A stretch of DNA of 64,000 bases from Solimonas sp. K1W22B-7 (GCF_003428335.1 NZ_CP031704.1:3162001-3226000), one strand, 5' to 3'. Counted from the first letter of the stretch, positions 8,370-17,199 are shown. A program made the numbers and translations. Notes: a model not told the origin generated them from the sequence alone.

Positions 8370-9554
8370 ATGAGCCGCATCCTGCTGGCCTGGGAACTGG
8401 GCGCCGGCTTTGGCCATGTCGCGATCCTGCGCAGCGTGGCACAGGCCTTGAAAGCCCGCGGTCACGACTGCATTTTCGCGGTGCGCGAACTGGGGACTGC
8501 CGAGGAGTATCTGCCGGACCTGGGGCCGGTATTGCAGGCTCCGCGCTCCCCGCCCCTGGCCCGGAATCCGGTCAAGGTCCAGACCAGCTACGCCAGCCTG
8601 CTGCACAACACCGGCTTCGACGACCCCATCGAACTGGCGGGGCGCCTGCGCGCCTGGCTGGAGCTGATGCGGGTGCTGCGCATCGACGCGGTGCTGGCCA
8701 ATCATGCGCCGGGCGCCCTGATCGCGGCACGCGCCCTGGAACTGCCGCGCGGCCACTTCGGCGCCAGCTTCATCGTTCCCCCGGCCATGGCACCGTTTCC
8801 CTCGTTCCAGCCGCAGCTGCAGATCGCCGACTCGGTGTTGCGGCACAACGAGTCGGAGGTGCTGCGCTCGCTGAACCGTGCACTGGAGCGCCAGAAGCTG
8901 GCACCGCTGGAATCGCTGCAGCAGATCTTCGAGGGCTGCCACACCCGCATCTTCGGCTACGCGGAACTGGACGCCTATGGCGCCGCGTCGCGCGCGCCGG
9001 CAAGCCACCTGGGGCTCCCCGACCAGTCCCACGGCAAGGCCCCGGCATGGGCCGACTTCGCCGGCCCGCGCGTGTTCGCCTACCTGCGGCCGTTCGCGCA
9101 CCTCAATCCGGTCATGCAGGCGCTGCAGGCCAGCCGCCTGAACGTGCTGGTGCGCATCGCCGAACTGCCGCCGCAAAAGCTGCGCTCCTTCCTGCGTCCC
9201 GGGCTGGTGGTCACGGCAGACTCGGTGCACCTGCGCCAGGCCGCCGAGCAATGCGACGCGATGATCCACTACGGACCGGACGGCGGCACCGCGGACATGC
9301 TGCTGGCCGGCAAGCCGGGACTGCTGCTACCGATCGACGTGGAGAAGGTGCTGCTGTCCTGGCGCGCGCAGCAACTGGGCGCGGTGCTGGTCAGCGAGGG
9401 CCGCGACGCCACGGCCATCGGCGGCTTGCTGGAGCGGCTGGTGGAAGACCACAGCCTGAGACGCAGCGCCGAGGCCTTTGCGGCGCGCTACCGGAACCAG
9501 GACCGCAGCGCCATCCCGGCGACGTACGCCGCGTCCTTCCTCGACTCGCTATAG
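8370..9554 (+). CDS. GT-B fold glycosyltransferase, UGT/MGT-like
   Basis: A 394-residue protein with the architecture of family-1 (UDP-glucuronosyl/macrolide-type) glycosyltransferases. The N-terminal Rossmann half begins MSRILLAWELGAGFGHVAIL, where the GxGH loop binds acceptor. The C-terminal half carries a donor-binding stretch HYGPDGGTADMLLAGKPGLL, in which the usual HGGxGT is present as YGPDGGTA. Substrate cannot be told from sequence; lipid, flavonoid-like or polyketide acceptors are all known for the family. It probably shares a transcript with the SapC gene. Its TAG stop and the TAG of the convergent ubiI overlap within the palindrome CTATAG (9549-9554). Confidence 0.78.
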   Translation: MSRILLAWELGAGFGHVAILRSVAQALKARGHDCIFAVRELGTAEEYLPDLGPVLQAPRSPPLARNPVKVQTSYASLLHNTGFDDPIELAGRLRAWLELMRVLRIDAVLANHAPGALIAARALELPRGHFGASFIVPPAMAPFPSFQPQLQIADSVLRHNESEVLRSLNRALERQKLAPLESLQQIFEGCHTRIFGYAELDAYGAASRAPASHLGLPDQSHGKAPAWADFAGPRVFAYLRPFAHLNPVMQALQASRLNVLVRIAELPPQKLRSFLRPGLVVTADSVHLRQAAEQCDAMIHYGPDGGTADMLLAGKPGLLLPIDVEKVLLSWRAQQLGAVLVSEGRDATAIGGLLERLVEDHSLRRSAEAFAARYRNQDRSAIPATYAASFLDSL

Positions 9555-10709
9555 GCCAGCGGCCTGGCGCGCCAGCAGGGTCTTCAGCGGCTGCAGGCGC
9601 TGCACGGCCTGCATGCCCAGATCGCGCAGGGGCTGCCAGCCCGGCAGGTCCAGGTCGAAAGCCCGCGACAGGCCGTCGGTCACCGCCAGCATGTCGAGAT
9701 TGCCGGCCTTGCGCGCGCGCTCGTAGCGCTTGAGGTTGCGCAAGCTGCCGTAGTCGCGGCCGGCGTCGCGCGCCTCCACCAGCGCACTCACCAGCGCCGC
9801 CGCATCGGAGAAGCCCAGGTTGACCCCCTGCCCGGCCAGCGGGTGCACGCTGTGCGCGGCATCGCCGGCCAGCGCGAAGCTGTCGCGCACGTACTCGGTC
9901 GCATGGCTGAGGCGCAGCGGGAAACTGGCGCGCGCGGTGGTGGCCGTGATCGCCCCGCGCTCGTACTGGATGGCCCCGGCCAGTTCGGCCATGAAGCCCG
10001 AGTCGTCCAGCGCCAGCAGCCGTGCCGCGTCGGTGCTGGACCAGACGATAGAAGAACGGCCGTCGCCCAGCGGCAGGAAGGCCAGCGGGCCGCTGCGCAG
10101 GAAGCGCTGCAGCGCGACCTGCGCATGCGGCTTCTCGGTGCTCACGTGGGCGACGATGGCGCGCTGCGCGTAGGACCAGCCGACCGTGTCGATCCCGGCC
10201 ATGGCACGCAGCTGCGAATCCACGCCATCCGCCGCCACCAGCAGGCGGCAACCCAGCGTCCGGCCGTCGGCCAGGCGCAGTTCCGCACCCGCCTCGTCCA
10301 GGGACAGGGCCTCCACCGCGCTGCCGCCATGGATGCGGGCGGCATCGAGTTGCTGCCACAACCGCCACTGCAGCATGCTGTTCTCGACGATGCTGCCCAG
10401 CGCCGGCAGGCGCAGTTCGGCCGCATCGAAAATCAGTGCCTGCGCGGGATCCTCGGACCAGACCTTCATGGCCTGGTACGGGCCCTCGCGCCAGCCGCCA
10501 AGCTGCTGCCAGGCGCCGAGCCCGGACAGCCAGCGGATCGAGGCCGGCGACAGGGCGTAGACGCGCAGGTCGTCCTGCGCCGGATCGAAAGGCTTCGGGG
10601 CGGCGCCGCGCTCGACCAGGGCGGCATCGAAACCGGCCTGCTGCAGGGCCAGCACGATGGCGCAGCCCACCAGGCCGCCGCCCACCACCACGATGTCGTG
10701 CCGGATCAT
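9549..10709 (-). CDS. ubiI: FAD-dependent ubiquinone-ring hydroxylase, UbiI/UbiF/VisC type
   Basis: Flavin monooxygenase that hydroxylates the aromatic ring of polyprenyl-phenol intermediates in ubiquinone synthesis. The 386-residue product starts at ATG 10709 (MIRHDIVVVGGGLVGCAIVL). The Rossmann GxGxxG motif falls at about residues 9-14, a DG motif at LLVAADGVDSQLR, and the second FAD motif at LAGDAAHSVHPLAGQGVNLG. The frame continues 18 codons upstream inside ubiH, but the start at 10709 overlaps the ubiH stop as ATGA and aligns with the family. In E. coli ubiI (visC) follows ubiH in the same order, which is the reason for the symbol. UbiF-like regiochemistry cannot be excluded by sequence alone. 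Confidence 0.87.
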   Translation of the reverse strand: MIRHDIVVVGGGLVGCAIVLALQQAGFDAALVERGAAPKPFDPAQDDLRVYALSPASIRWLSGLGAWQQLGGWREGPYQAMKVWSEDPAQALIFDAAELRLPALGSIVENSMLQWRLWQQLDAARIHGGSAVEALSLDEAGAELRLADGRTLGCRLLVAADGVDSQLRAMAGIDTVGWSYAQRAIVAHVSTEKPHAQVALQRFLRSGPLAFLPLGDGRSSIVWSSTDAARLLALDDSGFMAELAGAIQYERGAITATTARASFPLRLSHATEYVRDSFALAGDAAHSVHPLAGQGVNLGFSDAAALVSALVEARDAGRDYGSLRNLKRYERARKAGNLDMLAVTDGLSRAFDLDLPGWQPLRDLGMQAVQRLQPLKTLLARQAAGL

Positions 10710-11893
10710 GGCTGGCCTTCGCGCGCCATGCGCGGCGCGTGGCCATAGCCGAGGTTCTGCCACATCACGGCCTGCTTCAGCGGCGGCGTCAGGTCCAGGG
10801 CCAGCAGCCCCAGGTGGCGCAGCGCGGAGAAGCCCGGCAGGCGGTTGGAGAAACTGCGCACCAGCCGGTCGGTGAACTGCGAGACGCGCTCGCGATCGGC
10901 CTGGCGCGCGGCCTCGTAGTCGCGCAGCAGCGCGGCGGCACCAGGATCGACGGCGGCCTCCAGGGCCTCCGCCACCGCGGCGACGTCGCGCAGGCCCAGG
11001 TTGAAGCCCTGTGCCGCGACCGGGTGCAGCGACTGCGCGGCATTGCCGGCGAACAGCACGCGCGGCACCGTCAGGCGCTCGCTCATCACCCGCGACAGCG
11101 GATGGGCGTTGCGGCGGCCCAGCGTGACGAAGCGGCCGAGCCGCTCGCCGAAGGTATCCTGTGCCTGCGCGAGGAATGCCTCGTCGCTGCAGGCCAGCAT
11201 GCCGTCCACCTGGCGTGCAGGAACCGTCCAGACCAGCGAGCAGGCACCGTCCGGCTTGGGCAGCAGGGCGATGGGGCCATCCGGCGTGAAGCGCTCGTAG
11301 GCACAGCCCTGGTGCGGACGCGAAACGCGCACGGCCGTGACGATGGCGGATTGTTCGTAGTCGCGGCTGTCATGGCCGATGCCAAGCATCGTGCGCACCG
11401 CAGAGTGCGCGCCGTCGGCCGCCACCACCAGCTTCGCCGACAGGCGCTCGCCGCCCTCCAGTTCCAGTTCCACGCCATCGCCCTGCAGTTGCAGCCGCGA
11501 CAGCCGCGTCGGGCACAGCAGCGTGGTGTTGGTGCCCTGCGCCCGGCGCCATAGCACCGTGCCCAACTGCCGCACCGGGATGTTGTAGCCCAGCGCCGGC
11601 AGGCCGGCCTCTTCGGCGGTGAAACGCGCCACGCCGAAGCGCCCGCGCTCGGAGATGTGCGTGGACCGGATCGGCTCCGCCGCCGGCGCCAGTTCCTCCC
11701 AGGCACCGAGCGCCGAGAAGATCGCCTGGCTGGCCGCGTTCAGCGCGATGCAGCGCTCGTCCCAGGAAGGCGCGCCGGAAGGCGGCGCGGCGGCTTCGAG
11801 CAGGGCGACGCGGTGACGGCTGCCGGAGAGCGCCAGCGCGAGGCTGGCACCGACGAGGCCGCCGCCGACGATGATGACGTCAAATTCTTTCAT
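10706..11893 (-). CDS. ubiH: 2-octaprenyl-6-methoxyphenol hydroxylase
   Basis: FAD monooxygenase of aerobic ubiquinone synthesis (395 residues). The N-terminal dinucleotide motif is VIIVGGGLVGASLAL (residues 7-21) and the UbiH-typical DERCIAL is at 45-51. Also present are IRSTHISERGRFG, the DG motif VVAADGAHSAVR and FAGNAAQSLHPVAAQGFNLG. In this last motif the GN in place of GD is also seen in E. coli UbiH. Its stop overlaps the ubiI start (ATGA). About 460 bp of repeat-rich DNA separates it from pepP, although the two genes are adjacent in E. coli, so it may have its own promoter here. Confidence 0.92.
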   Translation of the reverse strand: MKEFDVIIVGGGLVGASLALALSGSRHRVALLEAAAPPSGAPSWDERCIALNAASQAIFSALGAWEELAPAAEPIRSTHISERGRFGVARFTAEEAGLPALGYNIPVRQLGTVLWRRAQGTNTTLLCPTRLSRLQLQGDGVELELEGGERLSAKLVVAADGAHSAVRTMLGIGHDSRDYEQSAIVTAVRVSRPHQGCAYERFTPDGPIALLPKPDGACSLVWTVPARQVDGMLACSDEAFLAQAQDTFGERLGRFVTLGRRNAHPLSRVMSERLTVPRVLFAGNAAQSLHPVAAQGFNLGLRDVAAVAEALEAAVDPGAAALLRDYEAARQADRERVSQFTDRLVRSFSNRLPGFSALRHLGLLALDLTPPLKQAVMWQNLGYGHAPRMAREGQP

Positions 11894-11934
11894 GGTGAAA
11901 GTTTCGCATTGCCGTTGATGCCGCTATCCGTTCT

Positions 11935-12260
11935 CTTTTCCAAAGTCTTGGTGAGCGTGAGCGAATGCTTTTGACGTTCCGGGTTCCCTCGTAGCGGCGC
12001 CCGCACAGGGGTCGGGCGCAGGGGGCGAGCCGGACAGGATGTCCGGCCGAGGACACGCAGGCCATGGATGGCCTGTGTGTCCGACCCGTCCGCGCCCGAC
12101 CACTGGGCGGGGCACCCCGCTTCAGCGGGGCGCCGATACAAGGGTACGTTTTCTTTTGGTTACTTTTCTTTGTCGTATAACAAATAAAAGTGACTCGCCC
12201 TTAGGCGAAATAAACCTACAGAGAACCGCAGCTCCTGACCGGCCTCGTGGCCGGCGTTAC
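11935..12260. repeat. Palindrome-rich intergenic element between pepP and ubiH
   Basis: The gene-free stretch 11894-12357 is made of nested dyads. CCGGACA-GGA-TGTCCGG lies at 12030-12046. A 15-bp stem with one mismatch lies at 12051-12082 (GGACACGCAGGCCAT and its partner). A GGGGC/GCCCC hairpin lies near 12108-12132. An imperfect ACTTTTCTTTGT / ACAAATAAAAGT dyad lies near 12163-12190, with GCCC-TTA-GGCG just after. No reading frame with coding character is seen. The mixture of GC-rich hairpins with an AT-rich ACTTTTCTTT core looks like a dispersed non-coding repeat. Boundaries are approximate. Confidence 0.55.
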
Positions 12261-12304
12261 CGACAAGCTGTGAAGGGTTTCATACAGCACCACCCTCACC
12301 CCAG

Positions 12305-12328
12305 CCCTCTCCCGCCAGCGGGAGAGGG
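12305..12328. repeat. REP-like palindrome, CCCTCTCCCGC family
   Basis: Perfect 11-bp inverted repeat CCCTCTCCCGC-CA-GCGGGAGAGGG downstream of pepP. The identical arms occur again at 21463-21486 and, with one mismatch, at 21570-21593. It lacks a T-run, so it is more likely a dispersed repeat than a rho-independent terminator. Confidence 0.7.
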
Positions 12329-12357
12329 GGTCAAATCTGGTCTCGCCTTTTTCCGGC

Positions 12358-13677
12358 TCATGCGCGCATCAGTGCTTCAATTTCCCGCACCGTCTTGGGC
12401 ACGCCCGCCGTCAGCACCTGCGGCCCCTTCTCGGTCACCAGCACGTCATCCTCGATACGGATGCCGATGCCCCAGTACTTGCGGTCCACACCCTTGGTCC
12501 CCGGCGCGATGTACAGCCCCGGCTCGGCCGTCATCACCATGCCCGGCTCGAACTCGCGCGGCAGGCCATCGTTGCGGTAGCGGCCCACATCATGCACATC
12601 CATGCCCAGCCAGTGGCCGGTGCCGTGCATGAAGAACTGGCGATGCGCGTTGTCGCGGATCAGCTGCTTCGGCTCGCCCTTGAGCAGGCCCAGCTCGACC
12701 ATGCCCTCGGTGAGGATGCGGGTGGCCACCTCGTGCGGCTTGCCCGAGGAAGCGCCCGGCTGCATCGCCTTGATCGAGGCGACGTTGGCCTCCAGCACCA
12801 CCTCGTAGACCGCCTGCTGTTCCTTGCTGAATTTGCCGTTGACCGGGAAGCTGCGGGTGATGTCGGCGGTGTAGCCGGCCAGCTCACCGCCGGCGTCGAT
12901 CAGCAGCAGGTCGCCGTCCTTGAGCTGCGCGCTGTTCTCGACGTAATGCAGGATGCAGGCATTCTCGCCGCCGCCCACGATCGTGCCGTAGCCCGGCTCC
13001 ATGCGGTGATGGCCGAAATGCGCGTGGATCTCCGCGGCGATCTGCCACTCGTACTTGCCCGGCTGCGTCGCCTTCATCGCCAGGCAGTGCGCCTCGGCGC
13101 TGATCTCGGCGGCACGGCGCAGTACCGCGATCTCGGCCGGGGTCTTGATCAGGCGCATCTCGTGCAGCGTGCCTTCCAGCGCCACGAACTCGGTGGGCGC
13201 GGCGGCGCCGCGGCGTGATACCTCGCGGATCTCGCGCACGCAGGCGGTGACCTGCGGGTCCAGCGCCGGATGCTCGCCGAGGTTGTAGAACACCCGCGAA
13301 CGGCCGCCCAGCAGCTGCGGCAGGCGCGCGGCGAACTCCTCGATCGGGTAAGCCTCGTCGGCGCCGTAGTCCAGCACCGCGCCCTCGGGGCCGGCGCGGC
13401 GGCCGTCCCAGATCTCACGCTCGGGATTGCGGCTGCGCACGAACAGGATGAAGGCCCCGCCCTTGCGGCCCGGCGCCAGCACGGCGATGGAGTCCGGCTC
13501 CAGGAAGCCGGTTAGGTAGCGGAAATCGCTGTCCTGGCGGAACGGGAAATGCGTGTCGCGCGAACGGGTCACCTCGCGCGCGCCGGGCAGGATGGCCACG
13601 GCGCCGGGCCCCATGCGCTTCATCAGGCGCGCACGGCGGGCGGCGTATTCCTTCAGCGACTTGGGGTTCGGTTTCAA
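12358..13677 (-). CDS. pepP: Xaa-Pro aminopeptidase P (M24B)
   Basis: Cytoplasmic di-manganese aminopeptidase that removes N-terminal residues preceding proline. The 439-residue length matches E. coli PepP. After an N-terminal creatinase-like domain (1-175), the pita-bread fold shows the five metal ligands. These are the two aspartates in LIDAGGELAGYTADITRSF, the histidine in HGTGHWLGMDVHDVG, and the glutamates in TAEPGLYI and IRIEDDVLV. The start at 13677 overlaps the ygfB stop (ATGA), reproducing the ygfB-pepP order of E. coli and indicating coupled translation. Confidence 0.95.
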   Translation of the reverse strand: MKPNPKSLKEYAARRARLMKRMGPGAVAILPGAREVTRSRDTHFPFRQDSDFRYLTGFLEPDSIAVLAPGRKGGAFILFVRSRNPEREIWDGRRAGPEGAVLDYGADEAYPIEEFAARLPQLLGGRSRVFYNLGEHPALDPQVTACVREIREVSRRGAAAPTEFVALEGTLHEMRLIKTPAEIAVLRRAAEISAEAHCLAMKATQPGKYEWQIAAEIHAHFGHHRMEPGYGTIVGGGENACILHYVENSAQLKDGDLLLIDAGGELAGYTADITRSFPVNGKFSKEQQAVYEVVLEANVASIKAMQPGASSGKPHEVATRILTEGMVELGLLKGEPKQLIRDNAHRQFFMHGTGHWLGMDVHDVGRYRNDGLPREFEPGMVMTAEPGLYIAPGTKGVDRKYWGIGIRIEDDVLVTEKGPQVLTAGVPKTVREIEALMRA

Positions 13678-14249
13678 TGCAGCTGCCTCGATTGGGAGGG
13701 ATCCGGCAAGGGCCGGGCGCGGAACTCCATGAACACCAGCTGGGCGCCGACACGGACGTATTCCACCAGCTCGACGTAGGCGCCCTCCTCCAGCTCCAGG
13801 TCCTCGTTTTCACCCAGGGAAGCCTGTGTGAACTGGGTGAAGTCGCGCAGCACCTCGCGGACCTCCTCGGAGCACTTCTTCAGGTCCAGGCCGGGACGGC
13901 TGGCCAGACCGAAGAGGAAGCCCTCGCACCAGGAGGCCAGGGCCAGGACACGCGTCCCCAACTCCGCCTCGTCGTCCGGCAGCAGGGGCTCGAAGCCCAT
14001 GTCCTCGTCCTGCAGCGCATGCAGGGCCTCGTTGCAGAGCTGGCGCAGCTCGGTCTGGGCAGCGGGATCGGGGCGCAGGATCAGGGCCTCGTCGCCGCCC
14101 ACGTCGAGCAGGCGCGCCAGGTTGATGTCCTCGGGCGCACGCACGCACAGGGTGCCGCAGAGGGTGCCGTGGTATTCGGCGGGACTTTCGACGCAACCGA
14201 TGCGCACGAAAGTGTCGGACAGCTCTTCGAAGGAAACGGAATCTTGCAT
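13674..14249 (-). CDS. ygfB: YgfB/YecA-type UPF0149 family protein
   Basis: An acidic 191-residue protein of the UPF0149 family (E. coli YgfB is 192). Family features are the N-terminal helix with ELSDTFVRIG, SPAEYHGTLCGTLC and the LASWCEGFLFGLA segment near the middle. The frame extends to 14414, but ATG 14249 is chosen because the homologous length fits and the upstream residues look non-coding. It is first gene of ygfB-pepP-ubiH-ubiI and diverges from argA. The exact cellular role is unclear. Confidence 0.9.
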   Translation of the reverse strand: MQDSVSFEELSDTFVRIGCVESPAEYHGTLCGTLCVRAPEDINLARLLDVGGDEALILRPDPAAQTELRQLCNEALHALQDEDMGFEPLLPDDEAELGTRVLALASWCEGFLFGLASRPGLDLKKCSEEVREVLRDFTQFTQASLGENEDLELEEGAYVELVEYVRVGAQLVFMEFRARPLPDPSQSRQLH

Positions 14250-14469
14250 CCCGTCGATTATACGTGCCCTGCCCCGGCCGCAGGCGTGAAGCCGCGTTGC
14301 CAGGGCGCCTTCTGGTGCCGCGCCAGCACCACCAATCCAGCGCGCAGACGCGTCATGGCAAGCTCCCGGGGGCCCGTGAGACAGGGATAGGCCAGGCCCG
14401 CCAACCCCGGACACCCCCCATTTCCGGGTAGAAATGCGCCAGGGAGGGGGCCAAAACCCGCGAATGCAC

Positions 14470-14475
14470 TATAAT
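14470..14475 (+). promoter_or_regulatory. Possible -10 element placing the argA transcript start at its ATG
   Basis: A perfect TATAAT lies at 14470-14475, 6 nt before the ATG at 14482. A transcript starting about 7 nt downstream would begin at or next to the start codon. No good -35 is visible at the 17-bp position (GGGGCC), so the box could be chance. Confidence 0.35.
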
Positions 14476-14481
14476 TTCCGC

Positions 14482-15798
14482 ATGAATCCCGCTGATTTTG
14501 TTGCTGCTTTACGCGGTTGTGCGCCCTACGTGCATGCGCACCACGGCCGCGTATTCGTGATCGCCTTCGAGGGCGAGGCGGCCGAGCGGGCGGATTTCGA
14601 CCAGCTGCTCTACGACGTGGGCCTGCTGCACAGCCTGGGTGTGAAGCTGGTGCTGGTGCACGGCGCAAGGCCGCAGATCAACCAGCAGCTGGCCCTGCGC
14701 GGCGTCGAGCCGCGCTACTCCAACGGCCTGCGCATCACCGACCGGGCGACCCTGGACGCGGCCAAGGGTGCGGTCGGCAGCCTGCGCATGGATATCGAGG
14801 CCAGGCTCTCGACCTCGCTGGCGAGCACGCCGATGGGCGGCGCGCGCATCAAGGTCGCCAGCGGCAACTGGATCACCGCGCGCCCTGTCGGCGTGCGCGA
14901 CGGCGTGGACCACCAGTTCACCGGCGAAGTGCGCCGGGTGGACGTGGGCACGATCCGCCAGGTGCTGGACCAGGACCGCATCGCCTTGCTGTCGCCGGTG
15001 GGCTATTCGCCGACCGGCGAGATCTTCAACCTGCGCGCCAAGGACGTGGCCACTGCCGTGGCCGCCGCCCTGGGCGCCGACAAGCTGGTGTTCGTGCTGT
15101 CCTCGGACCCCAACCAGTGGAAGCTGGCCGACGACACCGGCGACGCCGGGCAGCTGTCGCTGGCCGGCGCCGAGTCGCTGCTGGCCCAGGTCGTGGCCGC
15201 GGAGGACCGCGCCTACCTGCAGTCGGCGATCGACGCCGGCCGCGGCGGGGTCAAGCGCGTGCACCTGATCGCCGCCAGTGTCGATGGCGCGCTGCTGCGC
15301 GAGCTCTATACCCGCGACGGCGAGGGCCTGATGCTCTATGCCGACGCCGACTACGAGGCGATCCGCGATGCCAGCATCGAGGACGTCGGCGGCGTGCTGC
15401 AGCTGATCCAGCCGCTGGAGCAGCAGGGCGTGCTGGTGCCGCGCTCGCGCGAGCAGCTGGAGCTGGACATCCAGCACTTCAACGTCATCGTGCGCGACGG
15501 ACTGGTGATCGCCTGCTGCGCACTGTTCCCCTATGCCGAGGCCGGCATGGGCGAGCTGGCCTGCGTCGCCGTGCATCCCGAGTACCAGCGCAACGGCCAT
15601 GCCGCGGCGCTGCTCAAGCGCGTCGAGGCCGAGGCGCGCCAGCTGGGGCTGAAGAAACTGTTCAGCCTCACCACGCATTCGCCGCACTGGTTCATCGAGC
15701 GCGGCTTCGCCGAGGCCGGCATCGAGGCCCTGCCGATGCAGCGCCAGCAGCTGTACAACTGGCAGCGCAGTTCCAAGGTGCTGGTCAAGGCGCTGTGA
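14482..15798 (+). CDS. argA: N-acetylglutamate synthase
   Basis: First enzyme of arginine synthesis: it acetylates glutamate with acetyl-CoA. The 438-residue product has the two-domain ArgA layout. An amino-acid-kinase-like N-domain (about 10-280) contains VKLVLVHGARPQINQQL and GRGGVKRVHLI. A C-terminal GNAT domain (about 290-435) contains VHPEYQRNGHAAALL, the acetyl-CoA pyrophosphate loop. ATG 14482 aligns with the usual MNP start. ATG 14464 and 14434 are in frame upstream but add residues not typical of the family. No convincing ribosome site precedes 14482. Its TGA overlaps the bioA GTG. Confidence 0.94.
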   Translation: MNPADFVAALRGCAPYVHAHHGRVFVIAFEGEAAERADFDQLLYDVGLLHSLGVKLVLVHGARPQINQQLALRGVEPRYSNGLRITDRATLDAAKGAVGSLRMDIEARLSTSLASTPMGGARIKVASGNWITARPVGVRDGVDHQFTGEVRRVDVGTIRQVLDQDRIALLSPVGYSPTGEIFNLRAKDVATAVAAALGADKLVFVLSSDPNQWKLADDTGDAGQLSLAGAESLLAQVVAAEDRAYLQSAIDAGRGGVKRVHLIAASVDGALLRELYTRDGEGLMLYADADYEAIRDASIEDVGGVLQLIQPLEQQGVLVPRSREQLELDIQHFNVIVRDGLVIACCALFPYAEAGMGELACVAVHPEYQRNGHAAALLKRVEAEARQLGLKKLFSLTTHSPHWFIERGFAEAGIEALPMQRQQLYNWQRSSKVLVKAL

Positions 15799-17192
15799 GC
15801 GAGGGTTCCGTGAGCAACGAGGAAATGGCGCAGCGCTCGCGTGCGGTGGTCTGGCACCCCTGCACGCAGATGAAGGACCACGAATCCCTGCCGCTGGTGC
15901 CGATCCGGCGCGCCGAGGGCGCCTGGCTGGAGGACTTCGAGGGCAAGCGCTACCTCGACGCCGTCAGCTCCTGGTGGACCAACATCTTCGGCCACTGCCA
16001 CCCCCATATCGTCGGGCAGCTCAAGCAGCAGCTCGACACGCTGGACCACATCATGCTCGGCGGCTTCACGCACGAGCCGGTGGTGGAACTGTCGGAGCGG
16101 CTGGTCAAGCTGGCACCGCCGGGACTGACGCGCTGCTTCTACGGCGACAACGGCTCTTCGGCGGTGGAGATCGCGCTGAAGATGAGCTTCCACTACTGGC
16201 AGAACGCCGGCAAGCCGGGCAAGCAGCGCTTCATCGCCCTGACCGGCGGCTACCACGGCGAAACCCTGGGCGCGCTGGCGGTGGGCGGCCCCAGCATGTA
16301 CCGCGACACCTACGCGCCGCTGCTGCTGCAGCCGATCCACGTGCCGTCGCCGGACTGCTACGAGCGCGGCGCCGGCGCCTCCTGGGAAGACCACACGCGG
16401 CAGATGTTCCGCCACATGGAACTGGCCCTGGAGCAGCATGCGCACGAGACCTGCGCGGTGATCCTGGAGCCGCTGGTGCAGTGTGCCGGCGGCATGCGCA
16501 TGTATCACCCGCTGTACCTGACGATGCTGCGCGAGGCCTGCGACCGCCATGGCGTGCACCTGATCGCCGACGAGATCGCGGTGGGCTTCGGCCGCACCGG
16601 CCGGCTCTTTGCCTGCGACTGGGCCCCCGCGCCGCGCCGCGACCCGGACGCCCAGCCCGGCATCACGCCGGACTTCATGTGCCTGTCCAAGGGCCTCACC
16701 GGCGGCACGCTGCCGCTGGCGGTGACGCTGACGCGCGAATCCATCTACGAGGCCTTCTACGCCGAGTACAACGCCGGCCGCGCCTTCCTGCACTCGCACT
16801 CCTTCACCGGCAACCCGCTGGGTTGCCGCGCCGCGCTGGCGACACTGGACCTGTTCGAGGAAACCCGTGCACTGGCGACCAACCACTTGCTGTCGCAGTA
16901 CATGTGGGCGCAGACCGCGGAGATCCGCGGGCACCGTCATGTTGCCGAGGTGCGCCAGCAGGGCATGATCCTGGCGATCGAGCTGGCGAAGAAGGGCCGC
17001 AAGGAAAACCCCTTCCCCGCCGCCGAGCGCCGTGGCCTGCGGGTCTACCAGCACGGCCTGGAAAAGGGCGTGCTGTTGCGCCCGCTGGGCAACGTCATCT
17101 ACTTCATGCCGCCCTACGTGATCGAGCCGAAGGAAATCGAGCTGATGTGCAAGACCGCGCTCGAGGGCATCGACCTGGCCACCCGCGGATGA
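15795..17192 (+). CDS. bioA: Adenosylmethionine-8-amino-7-oxononanoate transaminase
   Basis: PLP aminotransferase of biotin synthesis that uses S-adenosylmethionine as amino donor to make DAPA. About 465 residues. Signature regions are VVWHPCTQMKDHE near the N-terminus, WWTNIFGHCHPHI, FYGDNGSSAVEIALKM (phosphate-binding), GGYHGETLGAL, LIADEIAVGFGRTGRLF, and the PLP lysine in CLSKGLTGGTLPLAV. The GTG at 15795 overlaps the argA TGA; a second in-frame GTG at 15810 is only 4-5 nt after GAGGG, so either may be used. The neighbours (argA, rsmE) are unrelated to biotin, so no bio operon is present here. Confidence 0.93.
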   Translation: MSEGSVSNEEMAQRSRAVVWHPCTQMKDHESLPLVPIRRAEGAWLEDFEGKRYLDAVSSWWTNIFGHCHPHIVGQLKQQLDTLDHIMLGGFTHEPVVELSERLVKLAPPGLTRCFYGDNGSSAVEIALKMSFHYWQNAGKPGKQRFIALTGGYHGETLGALAVGGPSMYRDTYAPLLLQPIHVPSPDCYERGAGASWEDHTRQMFRHMELALEQHAHETCAVILEPLVQCAGGMRMYHPLYLTMLREACDRHGVHLIADEIAVGFGRTGRLFACDWAPAPRRDPDAQPGITPDFMCLSKGLTGGTLPLAVTLTRESIYEAFYAEYNAGRAFLHSHSFTGNPLGCRAALATLDLFEETRALATNHLLSQYMWAQTAEIRGHRHVAEVRQQGMILAIELAKKGRKENPFPAAERRGLRVYQHGLEKGVLLRPLGNVIYFMPPYVIEPKEIELMCKTALEGIDLATRG

Positions 17193-17199
17193 TGCGCGC

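Noticed and set aside
12305-12328. Palindrome after pepP considered as a rho-independent terminator
   Set aside because: No T-run on either side on the relevant strand; identical arms elsewhere point to a dispersed repeat.
14250-14481. Looked for 6S RNA (ssrS) next to ygfB as in E. coli
   Set aside because: The 232-bp gap has no fitting structure, and the next gene is argA, not zapA or the ygfA-type gene.
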